This document shows, piece after piece, positions 44,954 to 53,621 of a stretch of 64,000 nucleotides of DNA. Numbering within the stretch: position 1 is the first letter of the stretch; each line of letters opens with the position of its first letter. Both the position numbers and the translations under genes were made by a program. The notes under the pieces were generated by a model. That model searched no databases. It had not been told where the DNA came from and saw only the letters and a list, made by a program, of their open reading frames with translations. This DNA is from CAWCPR01 sp963797475 (GTDB lineage: Bacteria; Chloroflexota; Anaerolineae; Anaerolineales; UBA4823). The DNA is taken from assembly GCA_963797475.1 (NCBI GenBank), contig CAWCPR010000001.1, forward strand, positions 744,001 through 808,000, given 5' to 3'.

Positions 44954-45592
44954 TCATACATAACCGTGGTTAACAGCCCACAATATCAGCTCAATACGTG
45001 AATTTACTTTTAATTTTGCACAAAGCAATTCGAGATGTTTTTCTATGGTTTTAATATCGACGCCCAGGCGTTCAATAATTTGTTCGTTAGTCAGCTTCCC
45101 ACCGATCAACCGTAGAACTTCGCGTTCGCGGCGGGTTAAGGCCACCTCAGTTTTTTCATCAATCTTGTTCCATTCGATCAACTTTTGGGCAATGCGCCGG
45201 CTAACCCATCCCTGCTCTCCGCGGGCGACGCCTCTGATAGCTTTCACCAGGATTTCTGGAACTTCCTCTTTGATTAAATAACCTGAAGCCCCTTGCCTCA
45301 GCATTCCCTGAATATACTGTTGGTCATCGTGGGCACTTAAAACCAATACTCGCACGGGGATTTCCTTCTCTTTAATTTTTGCTGCTACCTGGATCCCATT
45401 TAATTGGGGCATTTCCATATCTAACAGCAGAATGTCAGGCGAGAGTTTTTCTACCATCTCGAGCGCCTGGACCCCATCACTCGCTTCGCCTACCACGACA
45501 ATATCAGAGGTGTTTTCCAGAATTTGGCGCATCCCTGCCCGCACTCGAGGATGATCGTCTGCCAGAACCACGCGCGTGACTTCTGATTCCAT
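44954..45592 (-). CDS. NarL/FixJ family response regulator (copy 1)
   Basis: 212 residues. Receiver domain 1-120: acidic pair in 'VVLADDHPRVRAGM', phospho-acceptor Asp in 'DILLLDMEMPQLNG', Thr/Ser switch 'VLVLSAHDD', Lys in 'GYLIKEEVPE'. C-terminal LuxR HTH: 'LTRREREVLRLIGGKLTNEQIIERLGVDIKTIEKHLELLCAKL'. Closely similar to the regulator 400 bases upstream, so the two are paralogues from a local duplication. Likely phosphorylated by the multi-PAS kinase or the kinase at 38.6 kb. GGAGAATTAAACT precedes the start. Confidence 0.93.
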   Translation of the reverse strand: MESEVTRVVLADDHPRVRAGMRQILENTSDIVVVGEASDGVQALEMVEKLSPDILLLDMEMPQLNGIQVAAKIKEKEIPVRVLVLSAHDDQQYIQGMLRQGASGYLIKEEVPEILVKAIRGVARGEQGWVSRRIAQKLIEWNKIDEKTEVALTRREREVLRLIGGKLTNEQIIERLGVDIKTIEKHLELLCAKLKVNSRIELILWAVNHGYV

Positions 45593-45851
45593 AGTTTAAT
45601 TCTCCGGCTGCTTCTTTGTTCATCTCATTGATCTACATAAATAAATCACATTCTTCGTCGTCACGCTGGTCACAGACCTGCCAATAAATTTTGAATTAAA
45701 GCGTCTCAGCCACTTCCAAGCTTTCGAGTAGAAATCGTCAGCAAGGGCTAACCCAAATTCTGTAAAATCTGTCGGCGCGATTAAATCCATGTGGACGTGA
45801 CAAATTTTTTTACCCTCTCTTAATAAATATAAACAATCCTAAACAGCGACA

Positions 45852-45892
45852 CAATGGGGAGTTGTCCCATTTTCAGGTAGGGATTTCCCTAA
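45852..45892 (-). promoter_or_regulatory. Candidate regulatory dyad upstream of response regulator copy 1
   Basis: CAATGGGGA followed 21 bases later by TCAGG-TAGGGA-TT-TCCCTA. This matches the motif upstream of the YtxH gene, in the same orientation relative to the controlled gene. A second short dyad, ATGGG/CCCAT, overlaps the first box. A common regulator, possibly the NarL-type protein itself, is the simplest reading. Confidence 0.6.
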
Positions 45893-45930
45893 GTTTTGGT
45901 GCACGCCCGGGCCGTATGCTTAAACAACAA

Positions 45931-45959
45931 GGACCAGGCACGAGCCCTATGCCTGGCCC
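45931..45959 (-). terminator. Terminator after response regulator copy 2
   Basis: GGGCCAGGCA pairs with TGCCTGGTCC (one G-U) around a nine-base loop, followed on the minus strand by TTGTTGTTT. It lies about 30 bases past the stop codon and separates the kaiB-kinase-regulator unit from the next regulator gene. Confidence 0.75.
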
Positions 45960-45987
45960 TTTAATGATCAGCTATAGGATGTGACCC

Positions 45988-46623
45988 TTAAACCCATCCT
46001 TCTCGAACTGCGTGGACGGCGGCTTCTACTCGCGAGGCAACACTAAGTTTAGAGAATACCCCTTCCAGGTGCTTCTCTACGGTTTTCTCACTGATCCCTA
46101 ACTCGAGACCAATTTCCTGGTTGGTCTTGCCCGCCACAACCGCACGCAAAACCTGGACCTCTCTCGCAGTTAAGCCCATGCGATCACCCTGCGCCTCTTC
46201 GCGCATCCAGTTCGTCATTTGGGCGGCAACTCTGCGGCTTACCCAGCCTTGCTCACCGCGTGCCACCCCACGCACTGCCTCAACAATGGTTTCAGGCACC
46301 TCTTCTTTCACCAGGTAGCCCGCGGCGCCGTTGGCCAACAGCTCCTGAATGTACTGCTTATCGTCATGGGCGCTGAGCGCCAAAATATGCACGGGTGATC
46401 CAACTTTCTGTAACTGCTGAGCGACCTCATTTCCGTTGATACCCGGCATCTCCATATCTAACAACATCACATCCGGCTTGAGCTGCTGCACCATCTGCAA
46501 AGCTTCTTCGCCATCGTTGGCTTCACCAACGACAAGGATATCCGGAGCCCGCTCCAGCAAATTACGAATTCCCGCCCGTACTACCGGGTGATCATCCACA
46601 AGAAGGACACTGGTTGGAGACAT
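45988..46623 (-). CDS. NarL/FixJ family response regulator (copy 2)
   Basis: 211 residues from the 'MSPTSVLLVDDHPVVRAG' start, preceded by AAGGCGG. Receiver residues: 'VDDHP', phospho-acceptor Asp in 'DVMLLDMEMPGING', 'ILALSAHDD', 'GYLVKEEVPE'. LuxR HTH: 'LTAREVQVLRAVVAGKTNQEIGLELGISEKTVEKHLEGVFSKL'. The longer upstream frame merely reads through two repeat elements. It is 124 bases downstream of the multi-PAS kinase gene and is its most likely partner. Confidence 0.93.
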   Translation of the reverse strand: MSPTSVLLVDDHPVVRAGIRNLLERAPDILVVGEANDGEEALQMVQQLKPDVMLLDMEMPGINGNEVAQQLQKVGSPVHILALSAHDDKQYIQELLANGAAGYLVKEEVPETIVEAVRGVARGEQGWVSRRVAAQMTNWMREEAQGDRMGLTAREVQVLRAVVAGKTNQEIGLELGISEKTVEKHLEGVFSKLSVASRVEAAVHAVREGWV

Positions 46624-46635
46624 ATTTACCGCCTT

Positions 46636-46745
46636 ATATGATGCATCTCTATTCATCCTTACGCGTGGTGCGCCACAAGCGCCCAACACTATTTTGATGA
46701 ATCTCTTTTTATCATTTTGTGTGGTGCGCCACAAGCGCCCAACCC
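46636..46745 (+). repeat. Tandem pair of dispersed leader repeats lacking the inner hairpin
   Basis: Two back-to-back units (46636-46690 and 46691-46745), each with GATGAATCTCT-type start, GTGGTGCGC, a five-base CACAA and GCGCCCAAC. The CTGGCC hairpin is cleanly missing from both, so GTGGTGCGC and GCGCCCAAC close into one short stem. They fill the space between the kinase gene and the downstream regulator's ribosome site. Confidence 0.85.
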
Positions 46746-46747
46746 TA

Positions 46748-49700
46748 TTATCTCACATATCTTGATGGGAAATCCATATCCCTCACCCCTTCCCGGTTAA
46801 CAACCACCCGGACCGTCGTTCCTTCGCCAGATTTAGACTCCACGACCAGCCGGCCCCCGATCGATTCAGCGCGCTCCACTGATCCGACCAACCCTAATTG
46901 CCCCTGGCGAGCCAGGTCGATCCAACGGGAGGGCACCTCAAACCCACGCCCATCATCTTGGATCTCGAGCATCAACTGCTCGGCGTCATAAGAAAATCGA
47001 ACCATTACATGCCGGGCTTGTGCATGTTGGACAACATTATTGAGAGCCTGCCGGTAAATCCGGTAAAGCGCCAAACGAACCGGTTCAGGGAGAGATTGTC
47101 CATCCGCCATCATATCCAGCCCAATGGTAAGCTCGGGATGGATATCTTGAAAGGCGTCTGCGTGGGAACGTACGGCCTTTTCCAGTCCAAACGGCGCCAG
47201 GGTAGCTGGTCGCAGCTCGCCACAAATCGCACGCAAGGTTCGAACAACGGACTGCAAGTTGTTCTGCAAATCAACCGTTCTTTCGATGTAGGAATTTCCG
47301 GGCAAGCTGTCGCTGAAAGCTTTTAGGTTATAGGATATACCATAGAGATCCTGGACAGGGCCATCGTGCAGCTCCTGGGCCAGGTGAAGGCGTTCTGTTT
47401 CACGGCCCTCCATTAAGCGCCGCTGCAACTCCAGCAGCTCAGCTTCCATTTTTTTGCGTTCAGTAATATCTTCCAACATCCCAATAGCGAATTGGGGCTG
47501 ACCATTGATATCTCGCACCAAAGATGCGGACAGTTTGCCCCATACGACTCGCTCGTCTTTCCGCTTGTAGGGTTGTTCCAGGCGGAAAAAGTCCCGATCT
47601 CCGGAGCGCATTTCTTTAAACAAATGGGTATTTTCAATGCCGTTTGCGACAACATTTGCTGGATGACCGATCTGCAACAAGGCGTTTCGCCTTAATTCAT
47701 CTTCGCTGTATCCCAAGATTTCCAAAAGCGCCGGGTTCCATGCCAACAGGTGACCCTCCAAATCCACCAACTCAATCCCCATGGCGGCCCCCTCGAAAAT
47801 GGTGCGGAAGCGAGCCTCGCTGCGCTTGAGAGCGTTTTCCGCCTGCTTTCGCTCAACCACACGGCCTAATTGTGTGCCGATGTGGGCTAGTACATCCAGC
47901 AGGTCTTGATCCGGCGGCTGGTTCTCTTCACCGAAAAACTCTAATACGCCGACTACCTTTTTGCCCACCATCACCGGAAAGCCAACGCCCATTTTGAGGC
48001 CGCTATCTCGCGCCAGTTCCTGGCGTGTGAAGTCAGATTCATAGAAAATATCCTCAAACCAGGCAGGCGCGCCCTGTTTGTAAACAATCCCAGGCAGACC
48101 GACCCCGGGGCGATAACTGGCCGCTTCGCTGTGATTCCGAAATTTTGCAAAGCGGTGCACGTCTGAAAGCGCGGAAAGATGCATCGGAGCCAATTCTTCC
48201 TTTGACCCATCTTCGATCGCATAAGCCAGCCCAACCTTCCAACCGGTGAAAGCGCAGATGCGATCCAGGGCAAACTGCATGGCGTCATCCAATGTGACTG
48301 CCTGATTCGCAGCAAACGCCACCTCCTGTAACAACTTTACAAATTCCGTCTGGCGTTTTAAAGCCTCATCCGCTTGCTTACGGCGGGTCATATCGCGAAC
48401 AACCTTCGAAAATCCACGCAGTTGGCCCATTTCATCGCGCAGCGGCGTAATGACGATATTGGCCCAAAATCTCTTGCCATCTTTGCGCACTCGCCAATTC
48501 TCTATTTCAAACCTGCCACCTTGAACAGCCAGTTGAAGATTTTTTTGGGGAGCGCCGCGAGCGGCTTCTTCAGGCGGATAAAAGCGAGAGAAGTTCTCCC
48601 CAATGATTTCATCGGCGGTATAACCCTTGATGTTTTGGGCGCCTTTATTCCAACTGGTTACATATCCCTCAGGATCCAGTGTGAAGATGGCATATTCTTT
48701 CACACTTTCAATCACCAGGCGGTACCTCTCTTCGCTTTCTCGCAAGGTCTGCTCGGCCTGCTTGCGTTCGATGATCTCGGCTAACAATACCTGGTTGGCC
48801 TGTGCGAGCTCCCTGGTTCGCTCCTGGACGCGCTGCTCCAGCTCTTCATGCGCCTTGCGCAAAGCTTCTTCTGCTCTTTTATGATCGGTTATATCCCGTA
48901 CGACTGCTACGGAACCCAGGATCTGTCCCGATTCGGACACCAAGGGGGATGAATTCACCTGGCGGTATCTAAGCTCATCATTTTGAGCGTGATGGATAAG
49001 CTCTTCCACACCTACCAGAGATTCGCCATTCAAAGAGCGGAAGAGTGGCGCCTCTTGCGGGGGACGCGGCTCTCCTTCGGAAATATAAAACTCCAGCGCA
49101 GAAAGGATCTCGATTAATGGTTGCGGCAGCTTAGCCAGGGCCTCCAACCCTAAACCCCTGGTTACAGCGACATTCGCCAGAACCAAATTCTTCTCGGCGT
49201 CGCAAAACCATACTTCATCGGTCATATTGTCGATCAATGTTCGCAGCTTGTCGCGCTCCTGCTCGATCCCAGCTAATAAGCGCTCCCGTTCGGAAACATC
49301 TCTCCAGACTACGACCGCTCCGGCGAGGCCGCCGTCTTCTGAAGGAAGCGACGAAGCCGAGTTCAATATCGTAAGATCTTCGCCGCGTGAATTGGTGAGC
49401 AAAAGGCGTTCTCCATACACTTTTTCAGCGCGCAACGCCCGGGAAGAAGGCAGCTCCTCTACGGGGACCAACCGCCCGTCTGGATAACGGAGTTGAAGTT
49501 TCCGGACCAACTCCTCCTGATTTATGCCGGTGGGATCAAATCCATAAGCTTCTATAGCCGCGGGATTCGCCTTGATGACCTTACCTTCGGCATTGTAAAC
49601 GATGACTGCATCCATCATCGCCGTGAAGACAGCATCCAGCTGCTCAGCGCGCCGCTGCGCTTCTGCCGCGATTTGTTGTGTTTTGCGTTCTAATTCCCGC

Positions 49701-50752
49701 TGGTGGGTGATATCCAGGCTGGCGACCACTGCGCCCGTCAATTTATCCTCGGTGTCGTAAATTGGCGCAGCCGAGTTGATGATCGTTCCACAACTCCCAT
49801 CGAAGCGAGTGATATCAATTCTTTCGCCCATGACGATTTCCCCCTTGGAAACCGCTCTTGCCAGCGGCCATTCCTGCGGCTTTAATTTCTCGCCGCTTTC
49901 GACCCACCAGCCAGCATAGAGGCTATAATCCTCGATCGTGAGGGATAACGGCGCGTCTCCTCCCCAGATTTGGTCTACCATATCGTTTTTCTCGAGGATG
50001 CGCCCACTTCGGTCGGCGATCATGACTGCAACCGGCAAAGATTGCAACACCGTTTCCAGGCGCTGGCTGGCGTTGCGCAGCTCAATCGTTCGTAACAGGA
50101 CGCGCTGCTCCAATTCCTTCTTAGTTTTTGCGACGGCGCGTTCTGTCTCCTTACGCCGGGTGATATTTACCCCTAATCCTACGATTCGCTCCAGTCTGCC
50201 CTGTTCGTCGTAATAATTTGCTGAATTGAGCTCCAAAATCACCGCCTCTCCGCTTTTAGCTGTCAGGCTCAATTCATAATTACTGACATCCCCCCGCTGC
50301 ATTTTAGCGAGCAGTTTGTGTACCTTATTCCCATGCCCATCTTTACACAGCGTTTCCCACCAATTATTCCCGATAAGCTCTTCCTGTGTATAACCGGTGA
50401 ATGCCGTAATCATCTCGTTGACTTCAAGAACTGTACCGTTCGGCGTCAATTCGAAAACAAGGGCCGGCATGTTTGTGATCAGGCGATGGAAGCGCTGCTC
50501 GGATTTCCGCAAAGCATCCTGGGCTTTCAGCAGCAGGATTGGGGCGCTGCTGGACGGGTCTATCACGGCATCGACTTCGCCGGATATTGTCTCTTCTAAA
50601 GCTGCCTCGGTCTCAACCAACCTTTGAGTCAGGCGGTTTATCTGGTTGAGAACCTGCGGCGAGATTGGCTCCAATTTGTAGTCAACAGGCGCAAAGTGTC
50701 CCTGTCCCCCTTCCCAAGAACCATCATGCTCATTCTGAGGATCTTCTTTCAA
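46748..50752 (-). CDS. Multi-PAS/GAF hybrid sensor histidine kinase (HisKA_3)
   Basis: 1334 residues, soluble. Approximate order: short coiled N-terminus; PAS at 85-205, 230-350, 375-490, 500-625 and 675-795; GAF at 810-965 ('FTGWKVGLAYAIEDGS', 'GVGFPVMVGKKVVGVLEFFG'); PAS at 975-1100; dimerisation box 'ETERLHLAQELHDGPVQDLYGISY' with the phospho-His; HATPase ('RQALNNVVQHAQARHV', 'IQDDGRGFEVPS', 'LGLVGSVERAES'). PAS domains may bind haem, flavin or ligands; none is identifiable by motif. The start is TTG at 50752 with GGAGG six bases before, lying inside the end of kaiB, so the two are translationally coupled. Confidence 0.92.
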   Translation of the reverse strand: MKEDPQNEHDGSWEGGQGHFAPVDYKLEPISPQVLNQINRLTQRLVETEAALEETISGEVDAVIDPSSSAPILLLKAQDALRKSEQRFHRLITNMPALVFELTPNGTVLEVNEMITAFTGYTQEELIGNNWWETLCKDGHGNKVHKLLAKMQRGDVSNYELSLTAKSGEAVILELNSANYYDEQGRLERIVGLGVNITRRKETERAVAKTKKELEQRVLLRTIELRNASQRLETVLQSLPVAVMIADRSGRILEKNDMVDQIWGGDAPLSLTIEDYSLYAGWWVESGEKLKPQEWPLARAVSKGEIVMGERIDITRFDGSCGTIINSAAPIYDTEDKLTGAVVASLDITHQRELERKTQQIAAEAQRRAEQLDAVFTAMMDAVIVYNAEGKVIKANPAAIEAYGFDPTGINQEELVRKLQLRYPDGRLVPVEELPSSRALRAEKVYGERLLLTNSRGEDLTILNSASSLPSEDGGLAGAVVVWRDVSERERLLAGIEQERDKLRTLIDNMTDEVWFCDAEKNLVLANVAVTRGLGLEALAKLPQPLIEILSALEFYISEGEPRPPQEAPLFRSLNGESLVGVEELIHHAQNDELRYRQVNSSPLVSESGQILGSVAVVRDITDHKRAEEALRKAHEELEQRVQERTRELAQANQVLLAEIIERKQAEQTLRESEERYRLVIESVKEYAIFTLDPEGYVTSWNKGAQNIKGYTADEIIGENFSRFYPPEEAARGAPQKNLQLAVQGGRFEIENWRVRKDGKRFWANIVITPLRDEMGQLRGFSKVVRDMTRRKQADEALKRQTEFVKLLQEVAFAANQAVTLDDAMQFALDRICAFTGWKVGLAYAIEDGSKEELAPMHLSALSDVHRFAKFRNHSEAASYRPGVGLPGIVYKQGAPAWFEDIFYESDFTRQELARDSGLKMGVGFPVMVGKKVVGVLEFFGEENQPPDQDLLDVLAHIGTQLGRVVERKQAENALKRSEARFRTIFEGAAMGIELVDLEGHLLAWNPALLEILGYSEDELRRNALLQIGHPANVVANGIENTHLFKEMRSGDRDFFRLEQPYKRKDERVVWGKLSASLVRDINGQPQFAIGMLEDITERKKMEAELLELQRRLMEGRETERLHLAQELHDGPVQDLYGISYNLKAFSDSLPGNSYIERTVDLQNNLQSVVRTLRAICGELRPATLAPFGLEKAVRSHADAFQDIHPELTIGLDMMADGQSLPEPVRLALYRIYRQALNNVVQHAQARHVMVRFSYDAEQLMLEIQDDGRGFEVPSRWIDLARQGQLGLVGSVERAESIGGRLVVESKSGEGTTVRVVVNREGVRDMDFPSRYVR

Positions 50753-50754
50753 AA

Positions 50755-51018
50755 TTAACCTCCAACTGCCCCAATCGCCTGGAGAACTTTTTCTCTTTCA
50801 TTCAGCGTCCCCACGATCCTAACTTGCGGAGGCGGTGAGACTTTCACCAATGTCGGTGTAACAAATACAAGGTCCCCGACCGCCCGGACGGCATCATCGA
50901 GGACATCGATAATCTCCACACGATACTGTTCAGGATCAAGCTGTTCGCAAATATCCATCAGGTTTGACTGAGCCCGCGCCGAGTTCGGAGCCCGATCGGC
51001 AACGTACAATCTCAGCAC
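50755..51018 (-). CDS. kaiB: KaiB-like (circadian clock protein) thioredoxin-fold protein
   Basis: 87 residues, normal for KaiB. 'LRLYVADRAPNSARAQSNL' and 'YRVEIIDVLDDAVRAVGD' and 'VFVTPTLVKVSPPPQVRIVGTL' match KaiB, including the Pro-rich loop before the last strand. In cyanobacteria KaiB binds the KaiC ATPase and displaces the SasA kinase, whose sensor domain is itself KaiB-like. No kaiA or kaiC is in this window. GTG start at 51018 with GAAGG upstream. Its stop is two bases from the kinase start. KaiB outside cyanobacteria is often tied to stress responses rather than timekeeping. Confidence 0.9.
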   Translation of the reverse strand: MLRLYVADRAPNSARAQSNLMDICEQLDPEQYRVEIIDVLDDAVRAVGDLVFVTPTLVKVSPPPQVRIVGTLNEREKVLQAIGAVGG

Positions 51019-51350
51019 AATAATCCCTTCATCCAGGTTTAAATCACGACTCGATTAAATCACTGCTAAATCTCCGCATGCTCCCCACTGTGGTCGCGGA
51101 CAGCTCTAACCTCCCCTACGGGTGTAAATTTCAACTCCACAAATCCGCATTCCCTCACTCAAGAGTGGAGCAGAATTTGATAAATTTTATCATAACACTT
51201 CAATACAAAGCGGATTTTTTCGCCCTACACTATGCAATAACAAATGAGATTGTTTGCAAAATTTCACACAGCTTTTACAGCGAAGCGCCTCAGGCTGTGC
51301 TAAGCTAAATGGGAACGCCTTTTTCAGGCTTGTTGGAGAGAAACGGGAAG
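51019..51350. other. 332-base divergent control region between kaiB and the cyclase gene
   Basis: No gene. Visible structure: the perfect palindrome TGATAAA-T-TTTATCA (51178-51192), the dyad CACTC-AA-GAGTG near 51155-51166, and distant CTCCAC/GTGGAG arms. Either palindrome could be an operator. I could not identify convincing -35/-10 pairs. An in-frame Met at 51309 would make the cyclase 14 residues longer. Confidence 0.5.
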
Positions 51351-53621
51351 ATGCGCAAACGTGTCATTGTCTTGCAGTCGGATGCCGAATCGGCAAAGAT
51401 GTTGGGGGATCATTTCAAGCGCCGAGGCGACCAGGTCTGGATCCTTTCCAGCCCGGCCCAGGTGCTCAGGGTTCTAGAACGCGGAGAGCCGGCCCTGGTT
51501 TTGGTTGATCTTCACCTCCCGGAAGATGCCTGGGTTGACCTGCTCAATTCCATTCGCAAAGAGTATGCAGATACCCAGGTAATTATCACCAATAAAAAAC
51601 CGGATGTGCGCCTGGAGCTGCTGGCGAAAGAATACGGCACACGCGTATTCTTACGCGCTCCTTTCACATCCACCTGGATTGAACGAGCGTTAAGCGCACT
51701 CGAGGCTGATCCGCACGCGAAAAAACCAGCCGGCTCATCTCCTCCGAACCAGCTCCCCAAAGTGCGCGTGCCCATGCGTTTGAAGATCACTCTGCCGTAC
51801 ATTTTGCTTTCGCTTATTTTCATCCTCGCCTCTACATTTTTGGTTGGCAGGTATGTGCTCGAATCGATGCAGGAACGATTTACAAACCAGTTGATCGAAA
51901 CGGGAAAGGTCTCGGCCGACCTGATGGTAACCCAGGAAAACCGCATGTTGGAGACAGCGCGCCTGTTGGCAAATATGACCGGCATGGCGGACAAAATAGC
52001 GGCCCAGGATAGCGATGGGCTGCGGGCTGCAGCTCTGCCTGTAGCAGTCAATTACCAGTCAATCGCGATCGAAATCCTGGACCTGCAAGGGGCAAGCCTG
52101 CTTTCTTTGCACCACCAGCCGGACGATCCCCCAGAGCGCTACGAGGCGACCCGCGGCGACAACCGTTTTGCCCTGCTCGAGTTTGTCAGAAATGTGCTGG
52201 AGAGGCAGGCGGATTCCCACGGGGATAAATTCGCCGGCGTTGCGCCATCTTCGCAGGGAACGATATTTTACATCAGTGCTCCGATCTTCGACTTGCAAGG
52301 CGGCCTGGCGGGCGCCGTTTTGGTGGGCGAATCGCTGGAAAAATTGGTCAGGCAAATGCACCAGGAAACCCTGGCAACGATAACGATTTACGACGGCCAG
52401 GGCAACCCTCTGGCGACAACGCTTGCGCTGCAAAATGAGATCATCCCCCTGGATGCCGGACTGGCTCGCGGCGTTTTGCTGCGTCAGGATTTGGAGAGCC
52501 CTATCCGCGATTTCAAGATTGCCAGTGTCAGCTATTCCGAGATCTTAGGTCCTTGGGAAGCGCGCTGGGGAGATGATTTGGGCATCCTGGGGGTTTCTCT
52601 ATCGCAAAATTTCCTGGTAAGACCCAATAATTTCACCCAGTTCCAGGCGATTATGATCGTCATACTCACGTTTTTGGGCACGCTTTCGATTGGCTTAATG
52701 GTCGCCCGAAAAATCACCCTGCCGCTTTCCCACGTCGTACAGGCTTCGACAGAAGTGGCCGATGGAAACTTCAAGGTGAAAGTGCCGGCTGAGGGGAATG
52801 ACGAGGTCATGGTCCTCGCCCATGCATTTAATTACATGGTTACCGGGCTGCAAGAAGGCTCCATCTACCGGGATCTTCTCGGCCGCACCGTCTCGCCGCA
52901 AGTTCGTGAAGCTTTACGGAAATCCTTTGCATCTGGCGAGCTGCGCCTGGAAGGCCAAAACGCCGTGGCAACCGTGTTGATGAGCGATATTCGCAACTTT
53001 ACCACGATCTCGGAAAGAGAACGACCCACCACGATCCTGGCCTGGTTGAATGAATATTTTCGCGAATTAGTGCCGGTCATCACCAGGCACAGCGGTGTGG
53101 TCGATAAATTTGAAGGCGATGCCATCCTGGCATTCTTCGGCATTTTGCCGACGCCGCTTCCCCCGGAAGAAAGCGCTTTCCAGGCCTGCCAGGCGTCTGT
53201 TGAGATGCTGGAAGTCATCGAGAAGATCAACCTGCGCCGGGCGGTTCGGGACGAACAGCCCTTAATCACCGGCATTGGTATAAACACCGGCAGCCTGACC
53301 GCAGGTGGGTTGGGAACCGCCGACCGGTTGAATTACACCATTATCGGGGACACCGTCAACACCACCCAACGCATTGAGGGGCTGACACGCCAGTTTGGCG
53401 AGAGCGCAGTCGTCATTAGCGAGAATACGCTGACCGCATTGCAAGGGAAACGGGGTAAATACCATTTCGTTTCCATCGGTGAACATGGATTCAAGGGCAA
53501 ATCCGAGATGCTGTGGGTCTATCGTCTGGTGCCGGAAGACCGCTGCCTGGCAGCTTCCAACTTAGAAGATACGGCGCCCATCAAAATTAGTAGGGAAGTG
53601 CATGAAAAAGAAAGCGCCTGA
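51351..53621 (+). CDS. Receiver-sensor-HAMP class III adenylate/guanylate cyclase
   Basis: 756 residues. 1-120 response-regulator receiver ('IVLQSDAESAKMLGDHF', phospho-Asp53 in 'LVLVDLHLP'); membrane helix ~145-170; extracytoplasmic sensor of dCache type ~170-430; membrane helix ~435-455; HAMP ~455-510 ('LPLSHVVQASTEVADGNFKVKV'); cyclase ~540-740 with metal-binding Asp in 'LMSDIRNFTTISERE' and 'DKFEGDAILAFFG', and 'LNYTIIGDTVNTTQRIEGL' at the substrate end. It makes cAMP or cGMP on receiving an outside signal. A receiver ahead of the membrane segments is unusual. Overlaps the next gene by 20 bases. Confidence 0.9.
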   Translation: MRKRVIVLQSDAESAKMLGDHFKRRGDQVWILSSPAQVLRVLERGEPALVLVDLHLPEDAWVDLLNSIRKEYADTQVIITNKKPDVRLELLAKEYGTRVFLRAPFTSTWIERALSALEADPHAKKPAGSSPPNQLPKVRVPMRLKITLPYILLSLIFILASTFLVGRYVLESMQERFTNQLIETGKVSADLMVTQENRMLETARLLANMTGMADKIAAQDSDGLRAAALPVAVNYQSIAIEILDLQGASLLSLHHQPDDPPERYEATRGDNRFALLEFVRNVLERQADSHGDKFAGVAPSSQGTIFYISAPIFDLQGGLAGAVLVGESLEKLVRQMHQETLATITIYDGQGNPLATTLALQNEIIPLDAGLARGVLLRQDLESPIRDFKIASVSYSEILGPWEARWGDDLGILGVSLSQNFLVRPNNFTQFQAIMIVILTFLGTLSIGLMVARKITLPLSHVVQASTEVADGNFKVKVPAEGNDEVMVLAHAFNYMVTGLQEGSIYRDLLGRTVSPQVREALRKSFASGELRLEGQNAVATVLMSDIRNFTTISERERPTTILAWLNEYFRELVPVITRHSGVVDKFEGDAILAFFGILPTPLPPEESAFQACQASVEMLEVIEKINLRRAVRDEQPLITGIGINTGSLTAGGLGTADRLNYTIIGDTVNTTQRIEGLTRQFGESAVVISENTLTALQGKRGKYHFVSIGEHGFKGKSEMLWVYRLVPEDRCLAASNLEDTAPIKISREVHEKESA

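Larger units (their letters stand above)
45593..45987. other. 395-base spacer between the two response regulator genes
   Basis: No gene seen. It contains the terminator of the upstream regulator (45931-45959), the two-box dyad motif (45852-45892) and an AT-rich stretch (TTGTTTATATTTATTAAG on the minus strand, around 45815-45840) that could be the promoter of the downstream regulator. The 45593-45780 part shows nothing I can name. Confidence 0.55.

Noticed and set aside
46624..46734. N-terminal extension of response regulator copy 2
   Set aside because: The extension translates two tandem repeat elements; the receiver domain and ribosome site place the start at 46623.
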